From contig NC_092467.1 of assembly GCF_047495875.1 (NCBI RefSeq), positions 26,972,066 to 27,036,065 on the forward strand: 64,000 nucleotides of DNA. Reading direction: 5' to 3'. The notes beneath the pieces are model-generated. The model worked only from the letters and a program-made list of their open reading frames with translations. It made no database searches and was not told the origin of the DNA. Positions 24,733 through 35,500 of this stretch are shown here, in pieces. Every line of letters begins with the position of its first letter. Position 1 is the first letter of the stretch. Source of the stretch: Pithys albifrons albifrons. Its lineage: Eukaryota; Chordata; Aves; Passeriformes; Thamnophilidae. The translations under genes and the position numbers were made by a program.

Positions 24733-24927
24733 AGTCGCAGCAGGGCCCGCGCCGCTCCGCGCGCTCCGTCCGCGCGTCCCGCCCCGCGCCGCTCCGCGCT
24801 CCGCCCGCCGCCGCCCCGCGCCGCTCCTCTCCGCGACCGCGACAACACAGCTCACCACCATCACTATTTATTATTATCATCATCACTATTATTAATTCTC
24901 GCCGCACAAACGTCTTAGCCACTGTGC

Positions 24928-24960
24928 TTTTTTTTCTTTTTTTTCTTTGTGTTTTTTTTT
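24928..24960 (+). promoter_or_regulatory. ELAVL4: U-rich run in the 1c leader, candidate Hu-protein binding site
   Basis: Thirty-three nucleotides are T except for one C at each of two breaks and a short GTG. Hu/ELAV proteins bind U-rich and AU-rich RNA, and ELAV-family proteins are known to regulate their own transcripts, so a site in the leader of HuD itself could serve autoregulation. Binding here is inferred only from composition. Confidence 0.35.
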
Positions 24961-25107
24961 GGTGGAGCTCTTAAAAAAAGAGAGAAATTTTGAAAAAAAT
25001 AATAATAAAAATTAATCTCCCTGAAAAACCTTCATAGCAAAAAAAACACCAAACAAACCGTTAGAAGAGTTGAAGGCTTTCAAGACACCCAATATTTGCC
25101 ATTAAGA

Positions 25108-25116
25108 ATGGTTATG
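25108..25116 (+). CDS. ELAVL4: ELAVL4 coding start in exon 1c (Met-Val-Met)
   Basis: Three codons ATG GTT ATG begin the HuD form [11 protein letters not shown]. The start has A at -3 and G at +4, a favourable context, and it is the first ATG of the inferred leader. The donor GTAGGT follows at once. Joined to exon 2 at 43928, the reading frame continues as Ile-Ile-Ser-Thr-Met-Glu-Pro-Gln, identical to the known vertebrate protein. A second ATG (25114) is in frame and would shorten the product by two residues. Confidence 0.93.
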
Positions 25117-25269
25117 GTAGGTATTAGTAGATTTAAAATCTGGTCGTAGCGGGTTTATGTAGAGGTAGATATAGAAGCTAACATACAGATTTTCCCCGAA
25201 TCTGCATCATTCTCAGTCTGTGTTTTCCCATCAATTTTAGTTTTCTTCTACTGATCTGTTTGTACATGA

Positions 25270-25326
25270 TCTCTCCCTTTCCCCCCCTCCCTTTCTCTCT
25301 CCCCCTCTCTCTCTGCTCTCTCTTTC
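25270..25326 (+). repeat. polypyrimidine (CT)-rich run
   Basis: Fifty-seven nucleotides of C and T with a single G at 25315. Such homopurine/homopyrimidine runs can form triplex DNA and also act as PTB-binding sites in RNA. It lies 150 nt after the 1c donor. Confidence 0.8.
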
Positions 25327-25545
25327 ATATTTAATGTCTGCGTATCCTTTAATAAAGGATGTACTTTGTCATTTTAAGGTAATTGCGATTTCTCTCAGAA
25401 TAAAGGAAAAAGCTCATTTCTAATGCAAGGCTGGTATGTGGCTAACTGAAATGCAAAAGGAAGACGAGGCTTTTTTTTTTTAAAGGGTGGGGGGAGTTAA
25501 TTTCCACATTGACATTTTGGAGATACAAATGCAGAGCAAAATCCT

Positions 25546-25563
25546 GGGGGGGGGGTGGGGGGG
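25546..25563 (+). repeat. poly-G run
   Basis: Ten G, a T, then seven G. It is a simple repeat with quadruplex potential between the two leader exons; its length is prone to sequencing and assembly error. Confidence 0.85.
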
Positions 25564-25710
25564 TGTTGGGTTAAAAAAAAAAAGCCTCGAGATTGGTAAT
25601 TTTCTTTTTGGTGGACTGCGCAATAGGTATGGTAATTTTAAAAGAGGGTGATTTATATGAGCTTCAGTAAATGCTGCATATTGTATTTCAAAGAGTTTCC
25701 TGTCGTGACC

Positions 25711-25720
25711 TCATAAAAAG
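25711..25720 (+). promoter_or_regulatory. ELAVL4: TATA-like word before leader 1b
   Basis: The word tcataaaaag lies about 165 nt upstream of the 1b start codon and would place transcription start near 25740. There is no CpG island here, unlike at the 1c leader, which suggests a distinct, more restricted promoter. The assignment is inferred. Confidence 0.35.
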
Positions 25721-25755
25721 AGGAGGAGGCTTGTATGTGTTGCAGTGCCTAGTAT

Positions 25756-25794
25756 ATGTCGATTTTGTTGCATCGTTGGGCAGCAGCGCTGTAA
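25756..25794 (+). other. upstream ORF 1 in leader 1b
   Basis: ATG at 25756, 12 codons, stop TAA at 25792. It is separate from the main frame and ends 82 nt before the main start, so reinitiation is possible. Translation of it is inferred, and it counts only if transcription starts upstream of 25756. Confidence 0.4.
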
Positions 25795-25800
25795 GAAGGA

Positions 25801-25818
25801 ATGTCAGCTTTTACATAA
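25801..25818 (+). other. upstream ORF 2 in leader 1b
   Basis: A minimal ORF (ATG, four more codons, TAA) 58 nt before the main start. Together with the preceding short ORF it could damp translation from 1b mRNAs. Confidence 0.4.
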
Positions 25819-25876
25819 CGCTCTTTTTGCTTTTGACTCTGTGAGGGGCTGTAAGGGTCCATCTTTGTGATCACAG

Positions 25877-25900
25877 ATGGAGTGGAATGGCTTGAAAATG
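25877..25900 (+). CDS. ELAVL4: ELAVL4 coding start in exon 1b (MEWNGLKM)
   Basis: Eight codons encode Met-Glu-Trp-Asn-Gly-Leu-Lys-Met, followed directly by the donor GTAAGT. Spliced to exon 2 this gives [16 protein letters not shown], a known N-terminal variant of vertebrate HuD. The match of all eight residues and of the splice phase makes the call secure. The start has C at -3 and G at +4, weaker than the 1c start. The variant changes only the extreme N-terminus, ahead of the RNA-binding domains; its special function is not evident from sequence. Confidence 0.92.
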
Positions 25901-26018
25901 GTAAGTGAACGGGGAGAGCCTGCTCGTGGGGTTTTGTCTCGTTTCTCGTGTGCCTCGCGAATTTCTTTTGTTCAGGGCGGCGGACCGTGAGTCATAAAAT
26001 AAAATTAGAGAGCCTTGT

Positions 26019-26058
26019 TTGGTTTTTCGGTTTTGGTTTTTTTGGTTTTTTTTTTCCT
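26019..26058. repeat. GGTTTT-type simple repeat
   Basis: T-runs interrupted by GG (ggttttggttttttttgg), passing into poly-T. Just after leader 1b. Confidence 0.7.
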
Positions 26059-26342
26059 TTGTGGGATATGTCTGCCTGTGTGTGTGCATATGTATCCGTA
26101 CATCCATTTAATGTCTCTAACAGCGATGGCACTTCACAGCGTTTCCATTGAACGCCGCGTTTCAGTGGAGCGCGGATGGTCTCTGTGACAGTCACGGTGT
26201 CGTGATACCGCGTGTGCCTGGCGGATCGGGCAGCCCATGATGCCTTTTCATCTCCGTTCCTATTACACCAGCCTTAAATACAAACCTAATAATCGCCTCT
26301 AAAATCCAGGTATCGCGTTTCCCATGGAGCCGGTGCTGTCGA

Positions 26343-26390
26343 GGATGGATGGGTGGATGGATGGGTGGATGGATGGATGGATGGATGGAT
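26343..26390. repeat. tetranucleotide repeat (GGAT/GGGT)n
   Basis: About twelve units of GGAT with two GGGT variants (ggatgggtggatggatgggt then pure ggat), followed by degenerate aGAAGGAAGG to 26400. It is a likely polymorphic microsatellite. Confidence 0.95.
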
Positions 26391-26417
26391 AGAAGGAAGG
26401 GTGTGTTTTTTTGTGTC

Positions 26418-26447
26418 GGGGTGGGGGCTGGGGGTGGGGTGGGGGGG
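26418..26447 (+). promoter_or_regulatory. strong G-quadruplex pattern in intron 1
   Basis: Five runs of 4 to 7 G are separated by T, CT, T and T within 30 nt. It is on the sense strand, about 520 nt after the 1b donor, so it would be present in the pre-mRNA as well as in DNA. Folding is inferred from pattern. Confidence 0.55.
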
Positions 26448-27064
26448 AAGAGCCGTGTTGTTTTGTGCTTTTTTAAAATGCCGGGAGAAGTCAAAGCCAT
26501 TTATGTGAAAAATAGTATTTCTATTTTTAGACCATATTCTCCTGGCGGAGGAGCCCGGACGTGCTCGTCTCGTCCCCTCTTTTGTGCTTTCCTTACAGAT
26601 TGTGCAAAATGGCATGATCAGACACAAACTGCGGGGACCGGCGCTGGGGGCTGGGGCCGCCCGCACAATACGGCCCTGCTGCCAGCCCGGGATGGGAGGG
26701 AGGGCGGCGGGGACCCCCCTGCCCCTTCATTTAGCGTTTTGCAGACTTTTGCCGCGGATATTTATTATAACCGGGGAAACAAAGCGACGGTCTTTTCCCA
26801 TTCTTACAGGATTGTCTTTGTCTAGCTGCTTGTTTTGATGGGTGTAAAACAAATAAGATTAGACTGAGCAGCCGAACTGAAAGCGATAGCTGGGAGGAAA
26901 AGCCAATGAAAGGTTGCCGGGGAAACGAGCATAGGGGAAGCTGAGTGGGGGAGCAGGTGGCAATCATGTGGGAATACTGCAAACAGTGTAAAAAAAAAAT
27001 CTAAAAAAAAAGGAGAAGCAGGGGCTACCTCGATTATCTCTGCTGTTCTTTGTGGCAGTCACAA

Positions 27065-27110
27065 CTTTAATTATTCTTTATAAATAGGTGTTAATTACAT
27101 TTCTGGCTCA
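27065..27110 (+). promoter_or_regulatory. candidate intronic enhancer core (TAATTA and MEF2-like words)
   Basis: TTATAAATAG at 27078-27087 matches the MEF2 pattern YTAWWWWTAR, and it is flanked by TTTAATTATT and GTTAATTAC homeodomain-type words within 30 nt. Such clusters are common in conserved neural enhancers, but AT-rich DNA also yields them by chance. Confidence 0.25.
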
Positions 27111-29518
27111 GGCTTACAGTGATTTCTAGAAATCTGGTTTTAAGCATCTGTTCTTTCTCCTGTGCAAGAGGGGGTTATCTTTCTTTTTTTTTCTTTTCCC
27201 CTCCCTGCTGTGAAATTGTACGTGCAAAAAATTGCAAGGAATCCTGTGAGGCAGTATAAAAAAAATGTAAATTATATTGAATGAAGTTGACAGAGGTATA
27301 ATAGTGAACTCCCACAGCTGATAGCTTCTGCAAATCATTTCTTAGAATTTTCCAGCAAATGTCCCTATGAGAACAGTAGGTAGAATGAATTTACCCTAAG
27401 CAGTGATTTTGTGTTAAGTGATATTGGTATTTTTACAAAATCAGATGGTTATATGGCAGAATAATCAGTTCAGAGGAGTTCACCATATCTTAGGTTTTAT
27501 GCGCTGAGTGGAATTTACAGAAATAATGGTAGTATTCTTTTCTTCGTCTCCAGCCCCACCTTTAGCCACAGTCTATTATGTATTTGCCAGAGCAATACCC
27601 ATTTCCAATGTCAGGCTGCTTGTGGCAACTCTACTTTTTAAACCGCAGCTGAATATTTTGCTAATTGTGATGGTCTCTTAATTGTAGTGGCAAACAATAA
27701 TGGGAAATAGCTGGTGGTGCTAGAAGTGTTAAAAAAGCGTAGTAGACTAGTAAGTGATAGACACTAGCGTAAAAGATATAAAAATGTGGTTGCCCAGAAA
27801 ATGCTCATCTATCACACATCAGGAGGCATAAGAGAAGCAAAGCAAGGACATAGAACATGCCTTTCTTTCAGTCTTGGATTTTCAGATATTTCTACTTTAT
27901 CCCTTTTTCAGGTGCAGGGTTACTTTGAATGGAAATTCGTGTAGGAACAGTAGTGGTTAGCTAAAATATGAATAAAATAATTAAGTCCCCTTTTTAATTT
28001 GCTTTGTTTTAAATATTACTTCTGCTGCAGTCCTTTCTGTGAAAGTGATTGAATAGCCCTCTGAAAACTACACTGCTTTACAATATAGAGAGGGAGAAGA
28101 AATCTTGAGGGTGCGTGTACATGTGTAAAATTCCGTATTTTCTAGTCTGTGCATGTGCAGAGATGCATTCTGACATGCATTGTAGTTGTACGTGAGAGTT
28201 AAATAATTTTTCCTCTGTCCAAAACAGAGATACTGTGTTCAAAATCTATTAACTTAGTCATGACAATAAATAAGGGTGCCTTTTATTATACACAGCTGCA
28301 TTGTTTGTTTTAAGAGTCATCAGCTAGTAGTTACATTTTCATTTTCTTTTCAATTTGCTGTTTCTACAAAGATTTAAAAAATAATGTAATCCTTGTTTTA
28401 TGGTGCACGTGTTCCTACCCCGATCTTCCTCTTTTCTTTGTTTTAAGCTTATATTAATGAATATAGCCTGCATGTACATAGTGACATTTTCTTTCTGCAT
28501 GTAAAAGATTGCGTTGTTAATACTCCTATAGAAAAATAGCTATTAAGTTAGTGAAAGAGAATTGAGATTGCTACTAATATTTAAATATGAAAATATGAAA
28601 CCTCTTTCTCTTAAGACAAAAAGGTAGGAAAAAATGTAGTTCTCCTTAGACATGACATTTTCCTTTTTTTAAAATTGTCTTGGTGAACTACTAGTCAGAA
28701 AGAAGAGATCTTACCATTGGATATTGATGCAATGTGAATACCAGCCATCAGCTTGGAATCCTGTCCCCACATACTCTACTAGTAATTAAGGTCTCTTATT
28801 AGATACAGGGATGCCTTTCCACTGGTGACTGGCTTGGTTGCCTTCTTGGCTTCCTTCTTTATTAATTTTACCTTTTTGAGCTCTCTCAAAGTGAGCTCGA
28901 GCTGTTGTGACAAAGGATGGTTACAATGAGCTGGAAGGGGTATACTTAAAAATCCTGTTTGAATGGGTTTGGAATAGTCTTCATCATCTTTATTTGGTCC
29001 TGTTAAATATTGTGACTCTAATGAAAGAAAATCTGCTTGCATTAATCTTACTTACATTTAATGCATTAGTTTTTTTTTCAAATAGTATCTTCTAGGTTAC
29101 AGGGGATTTTTTTTCCTCAACCTTCCTACTTGGTATGCTGGGAGTGTACTAATTAAATGCAGGTTATTTTCTGTGTGTAATTGTCATACTCTTGGTACAT
29201 AACCTAGAGCCACTCTACACCCGAGGTTTTTCAAAAGAAATAAGGTATGATTGCATCCCATGTTCTTTCAGGAGAATTTGTTGTCATCTTTGGGAACTTG
29301 TACTTTAAAAATAATTTCAGCAAACACCCCAGGCAAGAAATGGGCAGTGGCAGAGAATGTTATAGTGAGAGGAAGAGAGATGCAGATAACTTGACAAATC
29401 CATTTGTCTGTTTTGGCAATCTGTGTCCACTAGACACCTCATTTACATTCCTGGACACATGAAAATTTACATTTGTTTGTCTGTGGGACAACTAATGGAT
29501 ATACTCCGATGCACTGAC

Positions 29519-29539
29519 AAATACTGCAATGCAGTATTT
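29519..29539. repeat. perfect short inverted repeat
   Basis: Arms AAATACTGC and GCAGTATTT with a 3-nt AAT loop. Too short for a microRNA precursor. Confidence 0.8.
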
Positions 29540-32500
29540 TTTCAATGTCATTGGGGTTTGGGGGGAGAAGTGGGCGCAGACTGTCTTTTTGCAAGTGAGG
29601 TGATGTTAAAAGCCACGGTACCCCTGTAAGGGATAGGCCAGATTTTGCAAAATTGGCTCACATGGAAAGTCACCCCCTCCCCCTTGCACTCCTCTCGGTC
29701 TTTCTCGTTTTCTTTCAGAGTAGGATGGAGGGAAGAGATGGGTACACATGTATTTGTGTGTGTGTTCATGCATGTGTAACTTCCTTTCTCACTTGAATGG
29801 ATATTAAGGAAAATGTTGGGATTTGGATGAAAAGGGTGTTTGTATAATGTAATGCTTTCCAATTGTTTCTGTAAATGTCTGGTTACCAGCAGTGTAAGAC
29901 TTCGAGCAACTTTAAAAGCAAGGCAAATTTTTAATTTTCTAAAGAATTTTGCAAGGAGGAGGGTAATGTTCCAATTCAACAAGTACAATAGATTTTGTAC
30001 TAGTAAAATACTGTTTAAAGGATACCTGTACCTTGCCTTACCTTTTAAAATATGTTTAACCATTTGAGTTAATGTAAAGGGGAGATGTTGGAGAAAGATA
30101 TTCAGAGGCTGCTTGCTTGCTTTTTCCCCCTCAAATGATCCATCTTTAGTTTCTAAAATGCTGGAATATTTTAGGTGCAGGGGGCTTTTGTAGGTCACTA
30201 GCGTTACAGCAAGAAGAAGAAAGGAGGGAGAAAAGGTCTCAATGTGTCAGAGGCAGTAATTGTCTAAAATTAGCCATCTAGAAAAGGCAGGAAAGGCTTG
30301 GAGGAAAGAAGGAGGTACTAATACGTGAAACAGCACTGTGCTAGTTGGGGAGATAATGAGTGATAAATTTGAACTGGTGCGGTGGTGTGATGCCCATTAA
30401 TTTCTCAGAACCTTGACTTTGCAGGTTTGTTACTCTGTTGTTCACACCTTTAATTATAACTAGTTTTGGATGATAGCTTGGGGCACTGAAGACGAGACCT
30501 TGTATTTGTTGTTTACTGATTTATGTATTCAGAGTTTGCAATAGCATTGGAATATCGGTGTTAGAAATTAAATACTTTCAGATGATACTCTAATATGAAT
30601 GCAGCTATTTCTTGCAACTACCTACCATTGTCTTATTTGTAGCATTTACATTGCTTGCCTAATTTCATTAAAAATTAGTTCAGCGGTATTACGTTGATGT
30701 TTATTTTCTGTCACTGTAATCTGTTTTCCCTAATGGTTTTTGGAGCTCCTGATGCATTATTGCTGCTTTAGGGCCCAAAAAAGTAGCATGGAAGCTGAGA
30801 GTCTGTCTTAGGTATTGTTCTATCCTTGACAGTGACTTGCATGAGGACTTTCACTTCAATGCTGAAGAAAATCTGTACAAGTTAGGAAATGCTGAGAACC
30901 AGTTAGGAATCGTTAATTAAATGGGAAAGACAGAGCATTGAGAAAAAACCTTTGTGTGTCCTTTCTGGAAATGGTATAGTTGCACAGTAAAATGCAAACC
31001 TGACTTTGACAATATTTAGAGGCATGATGTATATAAAATGCTGTAGTACGCCTTTGTTGCTAAGGCACGCGCAGTTGCGTCAGCAGTGCTGTTGTGGGGG
31101 ATTATTTGTCCTTGAATTCTGGAAAAAATACTTTCTTTATTCTTTTAAAATTAAGTTTTAATTGCTATAAAAATTCTGGTATGATACTGTTGGTATTTTT
31201 CCCAGTCTGGAGAGACACACTAGTATTTTTCAGAGTCGTGGTGGTTGTTGTATATGTGGTGGCTTTGGAGCATTCAGAACTCTTGGAGTTAAAGGCAATA
31301 TGATAATGTATGTCTCAAAACAGGAACAAATGGCTATGGGAGGTGGCTCTCATTTGCAGTGCTTCGAGAAGGTTCCATGGGTAATGCATCTGTCCACGTA
31401 AGTGATTTTCAGTGTTGGCAGAGGGCAGCAATGCCACTGGAGCCTTTCCAGTAGCGTAAGTCCTTCAGATTCAGCCGCTCTGCTGCATGCCTGGGTGTGT
31501 CCAGCGAGCTGTGCAAGGAAAACCAAACTTCATCTTCTGGTTTTTGCTTCCTGAGGGTCGTTTGGTTGAGAATGTCCCATCGCCCTTCCATGTAGAGACC
31601 AAAAAGATTCCTGCTGGAGCAGGTAACTGCACTGAGCTCGGGCACTACCTGTTGGCTTGGGATTGCATGTGCGCTTGTTGGAGTAGCTCGTTTTCCTGAG
31701 CGCTGAGAAGTATTTTCTCCCAGTTTGAGTGCTATTGAGAAGCTTTTGTAGGGATATGAGGGGTGAAGTCCTTCCTTTTCCACCCCTTAAGACTTTCTTA
31801 TTATCGCATTCTGAAAAACTAGCGAAGGCAGCAATACTCACAACGTGTAACTGTCCAGCAAGGATGTGGAATTTCAGGAACTGACTCTGCTCCTTGGACT
31901 CTCCTGCTGCAGGTCAGGATGGTTGCCAGAAGTCCATGTTTCTCTGGTGCTATTAAATCAAAATTGATATTTGTGACTTTGAGAATTATTATTGCTAGAC
32001 TGAACTTCATTGGAAGGTTTGGCATTTTGTTTAATACATGGATTAATTTAGACTCTTGATGTCTGTGGTCTGCTTAAGATGTGTGGAAGTTAACTTGTTT
32101 ATAGACTTTCTGGTTTGAGAGTCATGAAAAACTACATAGCAAAGTACTAACAAACCTTTTTAATGAGTTGAACGTTAATCTGGGGAGAAGGCTGTGCCTT
32201 TTCTCAGTCCTCTTCAGCTGACACGTAGACTCCATAGTCGTAATTTGATGTCAGATAACACAAAGTTCATGACTCAATGGCGTGAAATAACCCATATTTA
32301 AGTCACTACCCTATGGTGGAATGTTAACTTATTTGGCTTTTGTGATCAGAGGTATTTGTGGGTAATTGGCTCTTTCACCTGCTTTGAAGGGTTTATAAAT
32401 GTGACTATTAATTGTAATACTTGTATTCATCTTCTGTCGGCCCTCCTTGATCTTTGAATGGTGGTCAGTGACTTTTTGCTTTACTATGCATAGAAAAATA

Positions 32501-35500
32501 TGTTGGGGAAAAAAGTGTTATTTCTGTAGAGCAGAAGGTACAGTCATGACACCGTACAAGTAAGAATGCATGTAAATAAATACTTCTTAAATAAAAATAG
32601 TTTTAATATCATTCCCTGTATATCTTTGTTCCAAATGAAGTTCTGGCAGTAGATGAGTAGGGGATTTTTAGCAGAAAGCGTGAATGCTGGAAATTCTTCC
32701 TAATATGTGTGTGCCAGCTATACTGTGACAATGTTGCTGTCGATTCCCTTCCTGTGAGAGCAGCTGTTCAGGGAATTAAACTCTTCGCTTGAAGAGTCCT
32801 GAAAAATACAGCGTGCAGCTACGGTGATGGCTGTGGCCATTTTTGGTGTGCCTGTTGATGGGAACTAACTCCATGATCTAGCACAGTAGCATATTGTTCT
32901 TTAGACTAACTGGGCCAGGACAAAATTATCATTCTGTATTTCGTGTGCTCTGTGAGAGATTTCGGAGAGCATTTCAGATTTTGACACTGTGTTTGATAAT
33001 TTATAGAGCACAGTTTATATTTAACTGTAGGCACACTAATCCAGGGAAAAAGAGTAGTATATTTTTAGATTTCTCTTTTTATTGTCTGTGCTTGTCATCA
33101 CCCAACTGCAGCAGGAAGGGTTCACAAATGTGGGTGCTCACTGGGATAGAAATGGAGTTTAATTTTCCATTATTAGTCTTTGCTAAATACAAAAGTGAAT
33201 GTTATTTGTGTGATCTTCTTTGTGATGATGGAGGAGCTTTGCAGCCACATGTGGCTCTTGTGGCTGCTGGAAGAGCCACGTTGTCCTCTAGGATTTCAGT
33301 GCCAGGCTGGACCAGGATGCCTGGGCTGAATCTCTTCATGGTCGGGGTGCTTGTACTGGTGCCCATAATGACAGTGTCACTTCTGTCACCAGCTTTTATG
33401 AAGTGAAACACATGGATGGGGTTGATCCAGCTCTTAGTTTGACGAGTCTACCTATGGCTGCTGAGCATTGTAAGGAAAGCCTAACCAGTAGAAAGGACAG
33501 TAGCTTGGTTGGTTTGGCTTTTTTAATACTCAAGCTGTTCTTATGTGCTTAAGCTCTTAAGACATTTCTGCCAGCTAATCTCTGTTAATACTGCCATACT
33601 CCCAGCTGCCTTTTGACATCTGAGCAGTGTGTACTGTGGGTTTTGAGTCAGGACAGCTGGAGTAGCCTGGGTGCCTCCCTGTCCCCAAGCACCTGTATCT
33701 GAGCAGGGTCTGAGCTTAGCAGGGCTCCTGCCAGAAGCTCGAGCAAAACTATGTTTTAATGATGACTTTATCTGTGAGGTCTGCTCACCTTTTTAAGAGT
33801 TTTGATGTATCTTTAAATTGCTTGGTTTAGAGGGGATGTTTGTTTATTTGAACAAAATTTGGTGAATTTGACTATGTTGGAAAGTTTAGGAGACAACTTA
33901 GCAGTTGGAATGGTGAAAGTTTCCTGTTTAGCCTGTGGCATGTTTCTCTTCCTTAGTACAGAGATTAATAGTTTGTCTAGGATCAACCATTATGATCTGT
34001 TAGCCTGACCTGTGATGGGTACATGCATATGTACTTGATATTTTGTCCCTTATTGATGAATAATACATTATTAGTCTGTGGTCATAGGTCTTTGAGGTTA
34101 GCATAGATGCTCTCATGCATGAGATTGCTTGAATTTAAGTATCCCATACAGTATGTTAAAACACTCTCATTTAAGCCATTTTGTAGCTATATCTTTAGTG
34201 AGACTGTCGGAGTAATAAGCAGGTGCCTCTCCTTACTAGAAGGTAATTCGTTACTGGTTTTCCACCAGGAATTTGTCAAGTCTTCAGTTGTTATATGTTT
34301 GTTACTTTTAAGATAGTGATGGCCTTATTGCTTTCAGTAACTCATTGTTACTTTGTCTACTGAAGGTATGTTACAGAAGCAAGAGGGTCTGTGTTTGATG
34401 AAGAGTTTTATTTCTATGGCAATATTAGTGTGGTACAGGGCTGTAGACTAAAAAGTGAATTGAAGAAAAGCAATTTTTTTTTACTAATCCAGCTATGTTT
34501 TAAGAGCAATACACTGTTGGTTTGCAGGAAGTAAACATTTCTAATGATGAAGATAGGACTTAGCTCAACATCATAGTTTCTATTTTGGGGTCTGTGCTGC
34601 TTAGACCTGCAAGCAGCAGTATCCATAGAGATGCTGTTGCCAGCAGTTGAGATGTACACATGTTGATTAGTGTTCCCTAATTGCCTTTACCAGTGGGTCT
34701 CCATTGAGATCCTGTTGAGGACAGAGCCTTAAAACATCTTGGTTGGGGGCATGTGTTTTGCAAAGCCATCCATTCCTGCCTAGAATAAGCCTGTCTTTGC
34801 GTGAAAAGTACACGGGCAACATTTTCAGAAGAGCTTATGGCTTAAGAGCTGAAATCCTATTGCAGTGAACATTAATGAATCTTAAATTGCTTAAGGGCTT
34901 CTAAAAATTGTAGCTTTTTGTTTCTAGAACCACAGTAGAAATAACAGTGGGGGGTTGCATGTTCTTAGGCTTCACGGGAGAGCGTGTGCTGTCCTCGCTT
35001 TGCTTTGCCTTCTGATAAGTAGATGCTTTTAGGTTTGCTGTGGCTTGTAATACAGCTTTCACTGTCTAAACTCTCAGGTTGCAAATGATTCTAGATCATT
35101 TTTCTTAAAGGGAAAAACATAAAGTGGAATTGTGACAGGTCTATAGCAGCTGAAGACTTGCAGCTGTCGGCTTCTTACATGAACATGTACGTGCCCGTGG
35201 GAATCTGTGCGTCAGTACACAGTGCAACATGCATATTCCCAAGCCAGTAATATAATTCAGTTACAGATTAGCAATATATAACTCAGTAATATAGTCAGTA
35301 AACCAAACAAGTAAGTAGTGATTAGGAAACAAAACAGGGCTAAAAATAAAATGCAGAAAGTAACCAGAAATATAAAAAGACTTTCTCAATTTCCTTTGCT
35401 TTCATTTCAGTGTATTTTTAGGCTGTATGTCCTTTAGGCTGAGGATCTGTCATAAATGTTGATCTCTGCCATGCTCTTGTGTTATTGTCTAGTACCTAGG

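Larger units (their letters stand above)
24730..25116 (+). other. ELAVL4: ELAVL4 first exon 1c (5' leader plus first codons)
   Basis: The exon ends in ATGGTTATG followed by the donor GTAGGT at 25117, exactly where the known HuD form [11 protein letters not shown] requires the junction. The next possible donor, 4 nt further on, would put a stop into exon 2 (GTA GAT AAT TAG), so 25116 is the junction. The leader is unusual: a GC-rich first part with three copies of CCGCGCCGCTCC (24747, 24784, 24816), then an ATT/ATC-rich run, then a U-rich run at 24928-24960, then an A-rich part. From 24708 to 25107 I find no ATG, so the first start is the true one. The 5' end is an estimate from the TATA-like word. 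Confidence 0.85.
25117..25740. other. spacer between leader exons 1c and 1b
   Basis: Intronic for 1c transcripts and promoter-proximal for 1b transcripts. It holds a 57-nt pyrimidine run (25270-25326), a poly-G run (25546-25563), and a TATA-like word tcataaaaag at 25711-25720 that could drive the 1b leader. No coding sequence was seen. Confidence 0.6.
25741..25900 (+). other. ELAVL4: ELAVL4 first exon 1b (leader plus first codons)
   Basis: The right edge is firm: the coding part ends in AAA ATG at 25900 and is followed by GTAAGT, a perfect donor at 25901. The left edge is an estimate based on the TATA-like word at 25711. Unlike leader 1c, this leader has two short upstream ORFs (25756-25794 and 25801-25818) before the main start at 25877. 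A palindrome TGTGATCACA (25866-25875) ends one base before the start codon. Confidence 0.75.

Noticed and set aside
24566..24922. Open frames on both strands across the ELAVL4 promoter
   Set aside because: Low-complexity GC-rich translations over the promoter and leader; the + strand ATG at 24704 probably lies upstream of the transcription start.
25117..25122. Alternative 1c donor 4 nt downstream (GTATTA)
   Set aside because: It would join as GTA GAT AAT TAG and stop at once; the known protein supports the donor at 25117.
29548..30198. 216-codon open frame on the - strand in intron 1
   Set aside because: The longest frame in the window, but it has no recognised domain, its composition looks random, and it lies inside an intron.
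32894..33406. 170-codon + strand open frame in intron 1
   Set aside because: No domain, signal or splice context; chance run.
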